This document shows, in pieces, positions 5,848 to 6,689 of a stretch of 6,689 bases of DNA. Numbering within the stretch: the stretch's first letter is position 1; each line of letters begins with the position of its first letter. Source of the stretch: Bacillota bacterium (lineage in GTDB: Bacteria; Bacillota; Clostridia; Peptostreptococcales; Anaerovoracaceae); assembly GCA_029266295.1 (NCBI GenBank), contig JAQSXD010000208.1, positions 1 through 6,689 of the forward strand, given 5' to 3'. A program made the translations under genes and the position numbers. The notes beneath the pieces were generated by a model that made no database searches, was not told where the DNA came from, and was given only the letters and a program-made list of their open reading frames with translations.

Positions 5848-6243
5848 ATGCAGGAAGTTTATGAATTCTTGAAAAAGTGCAATACCTATTACCTTGCAAC
5901 CGTAGAAGGAGATCAGCCGAGGGTGAGACCTTTCGGAACTGTTAATATTTTTGAGGGCAAGCTCTACATCCAGACGGGAAAAATCAAGGCGGTATCCAAG
6001 CAGATGAAAGAGAATCCTAAAATAGAAATCAGCGCCTTTGACGGTGCTGCATGGATTCGTGTGCAGGCAATTGCTGTTGAGGATGACAGACTTGAGGCAA
6101 AACAGAGCATGCTGGATGCATATCCCAGTCTGCAGAATATGTACCAAGCAGATGACGGCAACACACAGGTGTTGTATTTAAAAGATGCAGTTGCTACAAT
6201 CATGACCTTTGGCGCAAAGGAACCGAAAGTTATTACGTTCTAG
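5848..6243 (+). CDS. Pyridoxamine 5'-phosphate oxidase-like flavin-binding split-barrel protein
   Basis: This is a 131-residue cytoplasmic protein of the PNPOx-like FMN-binding split-barrel superfamily, in the group of small NimA/NimC-like or COG5015-type proteins. The N-terminal part shows the usual order: a helix (MQEVYEFLKKC), the strand YYLATVEGDQPRVRPFG (16-32), then LYIQTGKIKAVSKQMKENP (43-61), with the basic and threonine residues that commonly contact the FMN phosphate, and the strand KIEISAFDGAAWIRVQAIA (62-80). The end (VLYLKDAVATIMTFG) matches the family's closing strands. Members are flavin- or related cofactor-binding reductases; the substrate is usually unknown and cannot be read here. 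The length fits. It is divergent from mef, has its own promoter, and is followed by a strong terminator, so it is probably monocistronic. Some Nim relatives reduce nitroimidazoles, but nothing here shows that activity. Confidence 0.85.
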   Translation: MQEVYEFLKKCNTYYLATVEGDQPRVRPFGTVNIFEGKLYIQTGKIKAVSKQMKENPKIEISAFDGAAWIRVQAIAVEDDRLEAKQSMLDAYPSLQNMYQADDGNTQVLYLKDAVATIMTFGAKEPKVITF

Positions 6244-6318
6244 GATATCAGATCAATAACCGCCATAAACCAATCCAAAATGGCAAAGCGCTCTCAGACA
6301 AGAATCTTAAAACAGCAA

Positions 6319-6355
6319 AAAAACCGCAGCGAGTTTTTCTTTCGCTGCGGTTTTT
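6319..6355. terminator. Bidirectional intrinsic terminator between convergent genes
   Basis: CCGCAGCGA (6324-6332) pairs perfectly with TCGCTGCGG (6342-6350) around a 9-nt loop. The flanking AAAAA (6319-6323) and TTTTT (6351-6355) add five pairs and supply the T tract in both directions; the minus strand has seven Ts. It ends the split-barrel gene 75 bp upstream and lies 3 bp after the stop codon of the convergent regulator gene. Confidence 0.93.
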
Positions 6356-6358
6356 GGT

Positions 6359-6689
6359 TTAATCCTGCCAAAGGACGGACTTTGCTCTTTGCTTTGCGTT
6401 GTCAAGATGCCTTGCTACCGCTGCTGCGGCGGCGTCGGGATCTTCATCCCGGAAGGCTTCGAAGATCGCGCTGTGTTCCTGCAGAACTTCATCCAGATAG
6501 GTATCGGAAGATTCGGACTTGGAAGGTCTGCTTTGCTTGATATAGAGCTGGAAGGATGACAGAATCCGATACAGCATGCGGTTGTGGGACGCCTTGTAAA
6601 TCAGATCATGAAAATTCATGTTGATGTTCAGCATTTTTTCCACGTCTTTTTTCTGTGTATAAAACTCCATAAACTCGAAGGCTTCTTCA
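6359..6689 (-). CDS. GntR-family transcriptional regulator, FCD domain (C-terminal part)
   Basis: This is the C-terminal 109 or so residues of a gene that starts beyond the right edge. The frame stays open upstream of the internal Met at 6670 (EEAFEF precedes MEFYTQ), so that Met is not the start. The visible part is the all-helical FCD ligand-binding domain of FadR-subfamily GntR regulators: NMNFHDLIYKASHNRML is the typical FHxxIxxASxNxxL signature, EVLQEHSAIFEAFRDEDPDAA gives the EHxxIxxAxxxxDxxxA signature, and AVARHLDNA the closing HL helix. The three histidines (FH, EH, RHL) are in the positions that commonly bind a metal and carboxylate ligand in this family. The DNA-binding winged-helix domain would lie outside the window. 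Such proteins usually repress genes for organic acid or sugar acid use; the target is unknown. The stop TAA is at 6361-6359, 3 bp from a strong terminator. Confidence 0.88.
   Translation of the reverse strand, partial: EEAFEFMEFYTQKKDVEKMLNINMNFHDLIYKASHNRMLYRILSSFQLYIKQSRPSKSESSDTYLDEVLQEHSAIFEAFRDEDPDAAAAAVARHLDNAKQRAKSVLWQD

Noticed and set aside
5848..6243. Naming the split-barrel protein a nitroimidazole-resistance nim gene
   Set aside because: Many small PNPOx-like proteins have this fold and nothing visible separates a nitroimidazole reductase from the uncharacterised majority.
6280..6540. Plus-strand open frame after the split-barrel gene
   Set aside because: It runs through the strong terminator at 6319-6355 and is antisense to the FCD-domain coding sequence; its arginine-rich protein is typical of an antisense translation.
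1..6689. tRNA or rRNA genes, CRISPR arrays, insertion sequences, phage genes or anti-phage systems
   Set aside because: No regular repeat-spacer array, no tRNA-like fold or rRNA sequence, and no transposase, integrase or phage protein was seen on either strand.

Overview
The window looks like chromosomal DNA from a low-to-moderate GC Bacillota, most likely an anaerobic Clostridia lineage. Supporting signs are an AddA-type (not RecB/RecD-type) recombination nuclease, the C-terminal tail of a SpoVB/MurJ-like flippase, purine-rich Shine-Dalgarno sites and compact hairpin terminators. The genus cannot be read from the sequence, and there is no transposase, integrase or other direct sign of a mobile element.

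Layout. Positions 1-198 hold the 3' end of a polysaccharide/lipid II flippase-family membrane protein. After a 96-bp gap with an imperfect hairpin comes addA (295-4038, +), which carries all helicase motifs and a complete C-terminal nuclease site. A 12-bp perfect stem (4065-4094) separates it from a convergent efflux gene (4117-5337, -) that closely resembles the macrolide exporter Mef(A). A divergent flavin-binding split-barrel protein (5848-6243, +) and the C-terminal part of a GntR/FadR-type (FCD domain) regulator (6359-6689, -) complete the window. These last two are convergent and share a bidirectional terminator at 6319-6355.

The most interesting part is the roughly 500 bp between the Mef-like gene and the split-barrel gene. 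Read on the minus strand, it contains a good sigma-A-type promoter, then a strong Shine-Dalgarno site, then a seven-codon open reading frame, MYSVRLR. This ends in the Arg-Leu-Arg motif at which macrolide-bound ribosomes stall in known resistance leader peptides. Next come competing RNA hairpins, and finally a GC-rich hairpin with six Ts about 60 bp before the mef start. This is the layout of a drug-sensing transcription attenuator. The leader start codon and codons 4-5 are complementary to a segment about 80 nt downstream, and that segment is also complementary to the loop of a later hairpin. This gives a concrete, testable switch. The msr(D)/mel partner gene that usually follows mef is absent; addA lies there instead.

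Operation. In the proposed model, mef transcription mostly stops at the hairpin at 5395-5430 unless a ribosome carrying a macrolide stalls on MYSVRLR and changes the leader folding. The divergent split-barrel gene starts from a promoter whose -35 region overlaps that of mef, so the two could compete. AddA is unrelated in function and would work with an AddB encoded outside the window.
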